This document shows positions 63,012 through 64,000 of a stretch of 64,000 nucleotides of DNA, piece by piece (position 1 is the stretch's first letter; the number at the start of each line of letters is the position of its first letter). The position numbers were made by a program, and so were the translations under genes. This DNA comes from Gelidibacter japonicus (GTDB taxonomy: Bacteria > Bacteroidota > Bacteroidia > Flavobacteriales > Flavobacteriaceae), in contig NZ_BJKB01000009.1 in NCBI RefSeq assembly GCF_010725055.1, positions 62,001-126,000 of the forward strand. Direction: 5' to 3'. Below the pieces are notes generated by a model. It was not told the DNA's origin, did not search any database, and saw nothing but the letters and a program-made list of their open reading frames with translations.

Positions 63012-64000
63012 ATGACAAAAAGAATATTGATTTTGACTTTAATCTTTGGTCTGTCTCTCCAAAGTGTGGCACAAGAGCGATACAGGGCTCGTGAACTAGG
63101 TATTAAACCCGGGATTTTGACTCCTGGAAAATATAATGCTATAACCGATGTGGTTGGGGTTTCTGTGGGGCATAAAACTTTGAACATTGGGGATTCCATT
63201 CTTACTGGCGTAACAGTGATACTTCCTCATCAAGAAAATATATTTCAGAAAAAAGTGCCTGCTGGAATCTTTGTTGGTAACGGCTTTGGGAAATCCGTAG
63301 GAACCACTCAAATAGAAGAGTTGGGAAAGATTGAAACCCCAATTGCATTGACAAACACACTAAGTGCCTTTACAGTATCAAATGCCCTTATTGATTATAC
63401 ATTAAGTGTTCCAGAAAATTCAGGAATAAGGTCTGTCAACCCGGTAGTAGGAGAAACAAATGATGGATGGTTAAATGATATTAGAGGTCAACACGTAAGT
63501 ATCGCCGATGTGTTGGAGGCAATAAATAATGCCTCCTATAAAGAAGTGTTGGAAGGAAACGTTGGTGCGGGCACCGGAACAAGAGCATTCGGCTTCAAAG
63601 GTGGTATAGGAACTTCTTCACGTATTCTGCCCAAGAATAAAGGAGGATATACAGTTGGCGTTTTGGTGCAGACCAATTTTGGTGGAATATTAAGGATTAA
63701 CGGTGCTCCAGTTGGCAAAGAACTGAATAATTATTACATGGCAAATGACGTTCCCTATGTGGTTGATGGGTCATGCATGATCATTATTGCGACGGATGCA
63801 CCACTTTCGAGTAGAAATTTGCAACGCTTGGCGAATCGCTCTTTTTTAACTTTTGGAACCGTCGGCTCATTTTCCTCCAATGGGAGTGGAGATTATAGTA
63901 TTGCTTTTAGCACTTATAAGGAGAGCAGAGTTCTTCGCAAATCTAAATCGATAACACACAAGACGTCTCGAGTTCTAAATGATTTTATGTCTCCTTTATT
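63012..64000 (+). CDS. Secreted P1-family (DmpA/BapA) aminopeptidase, 3' partial
   Basis: The start ATG is one base after the racemase stop, and the frame is open through the window end (329 codons visible). A signal peptide (about 1-20, ending SVAQE) precedes ARELGIKPGILTPGKYNAITDVVGVSVGH, the opening of P1 peptidases. NTLSAFTVSNALIDY, GAGTGTRAFGFKGGIGTSSR and QTNFGGILRINGAPVG follow. The Ser after GIGTS is the expected N-terminal nucleophile made by self-cleavage. Relatives hydrolyse N-terminal D- or beta-amino acids from peptides (DmpA, BapA), which fits the operon. Confidence 0.9.
   Translation, partial: MTKRILILTLIFGLSLQSVAQERYRARELGIKPGILTPGKYNAITDVVGVSVGHKTLNIGDSILTGVTVILPHQENIFQKKVPAGIFVGNGFGKSVGTTQIEELGKIETPIALTNTLSAFTVSNALIDYTLSVPENSGIRSVNPVVGETNDGWLNDIRGQHVSIADVLEAINNASYKEVLEGNVGAGTGTRAFGFKGGIGTSSRILPKNKGGYTVGVLVQTNFGGILRINGAPVGKELNNYYMANDVPYVVDGSCMIIIATDAPLSSRNLQRLANRSFLTFGTVGSFSSNGSGDYSIAFSTYKESRVLRKSKSITHKTSRVLNDFMSPL

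Overview
The window reads as chromosomal DNA of a marine-type member of the Flavobacteriaceae (Bacteroidota). The evidence is low G+C content, a protein with a C-terminal type IX secretion (T9SS) sorting domain, a carboxypeptidase-regulatory-domain TonB-dependent receptor, an OmpA/PD40 protein of the PorE type, and promoter elements of the Bacteroidota form TAnnTTTG with an upstream TTG. No CRISPR array, intact insertion sequence, rRNA gene or intact tRNA gene was seen. The first gene (OmpA-like) and the last gene (P1 peptidase) are cut by the window edges.

Layout: 1-8.6 kb holds envelope and transport genes (OmpA-like protein, FUSC-type membrane protein, patatin-like phospholipase with a predicted beta-barrel, MgtC/SapB protein, MFS carrier), then a cytosine-deaminase-type amidohydrolase. 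10.4-19.1 kb is a minus-strand locus: ECF sigma factor, membrane TPR protein, large periplasmic TPR-CHAT (caspase-like) protein, T9SS-sorted repeat protein, orphan secreted protein and a RidA-like gene remnant. It ends in a strong terminator. A 27-bp motif (23 of 27 identical) lies before both the sigma gene and the T9SS gene and may be the promoter this sigma factor reads. This is the best candidate in the window for an uncharacterised system. 19.3-22.4 kb is a metal-efflux group (P1B ATPase with altered signature motifs, free-standing HMA domain, DUF6448 protein) with two 12-bp palindromes 42 bp apart upstream, followed by an AraC-type membrane regulator.

23.7-40.7 kb is a collection of stress and redox genes: TRIC-like channel, ribosome hibernation factor, Dps, a butanediol-dehydrogenase-like enzyme without its structural-zinc cysteines, a DsbA-family protein divergent from an HxlR regulator with a clear operator, YceI, a SnoaL protein with an apparent premature stop, FMN reductase, universal stress protein, CPA2 antiporter, DIP1984 protein, catalase, an SDR, and an ArsC-fold protein lacking its catalytic cysteine.

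40.8-49.1 kb is a complete urease system, ureABC-EFG-D, with a nickel-type permease and a TonB receptor at its end, suggesting dedicated outer- and inner-membrane nickel uptake. Divergent from it are nadA-nadB and a DGC zinc-binding protein (NAD biosynthesis). A 1.6-kb gene-poor, AT-rich tract containing a tRNA-like relic and a terminator follows, then an aspartate-type aminotransferase.

56.2-64.0 kb is a coherent regulator/operon pair. A MocR-type (GntR plus aminotransferase) regulator is divergent from two secreted S12 serine hydrolases, an N-acyl-D-amino-acid deacylase lipoprotein, an Asp/Glu-type racemase and a secreted DmpA-type P1 peptidase. This most likely captures and degrades D-amino-acid-containing peptides or N-acyl-D-amino acids.
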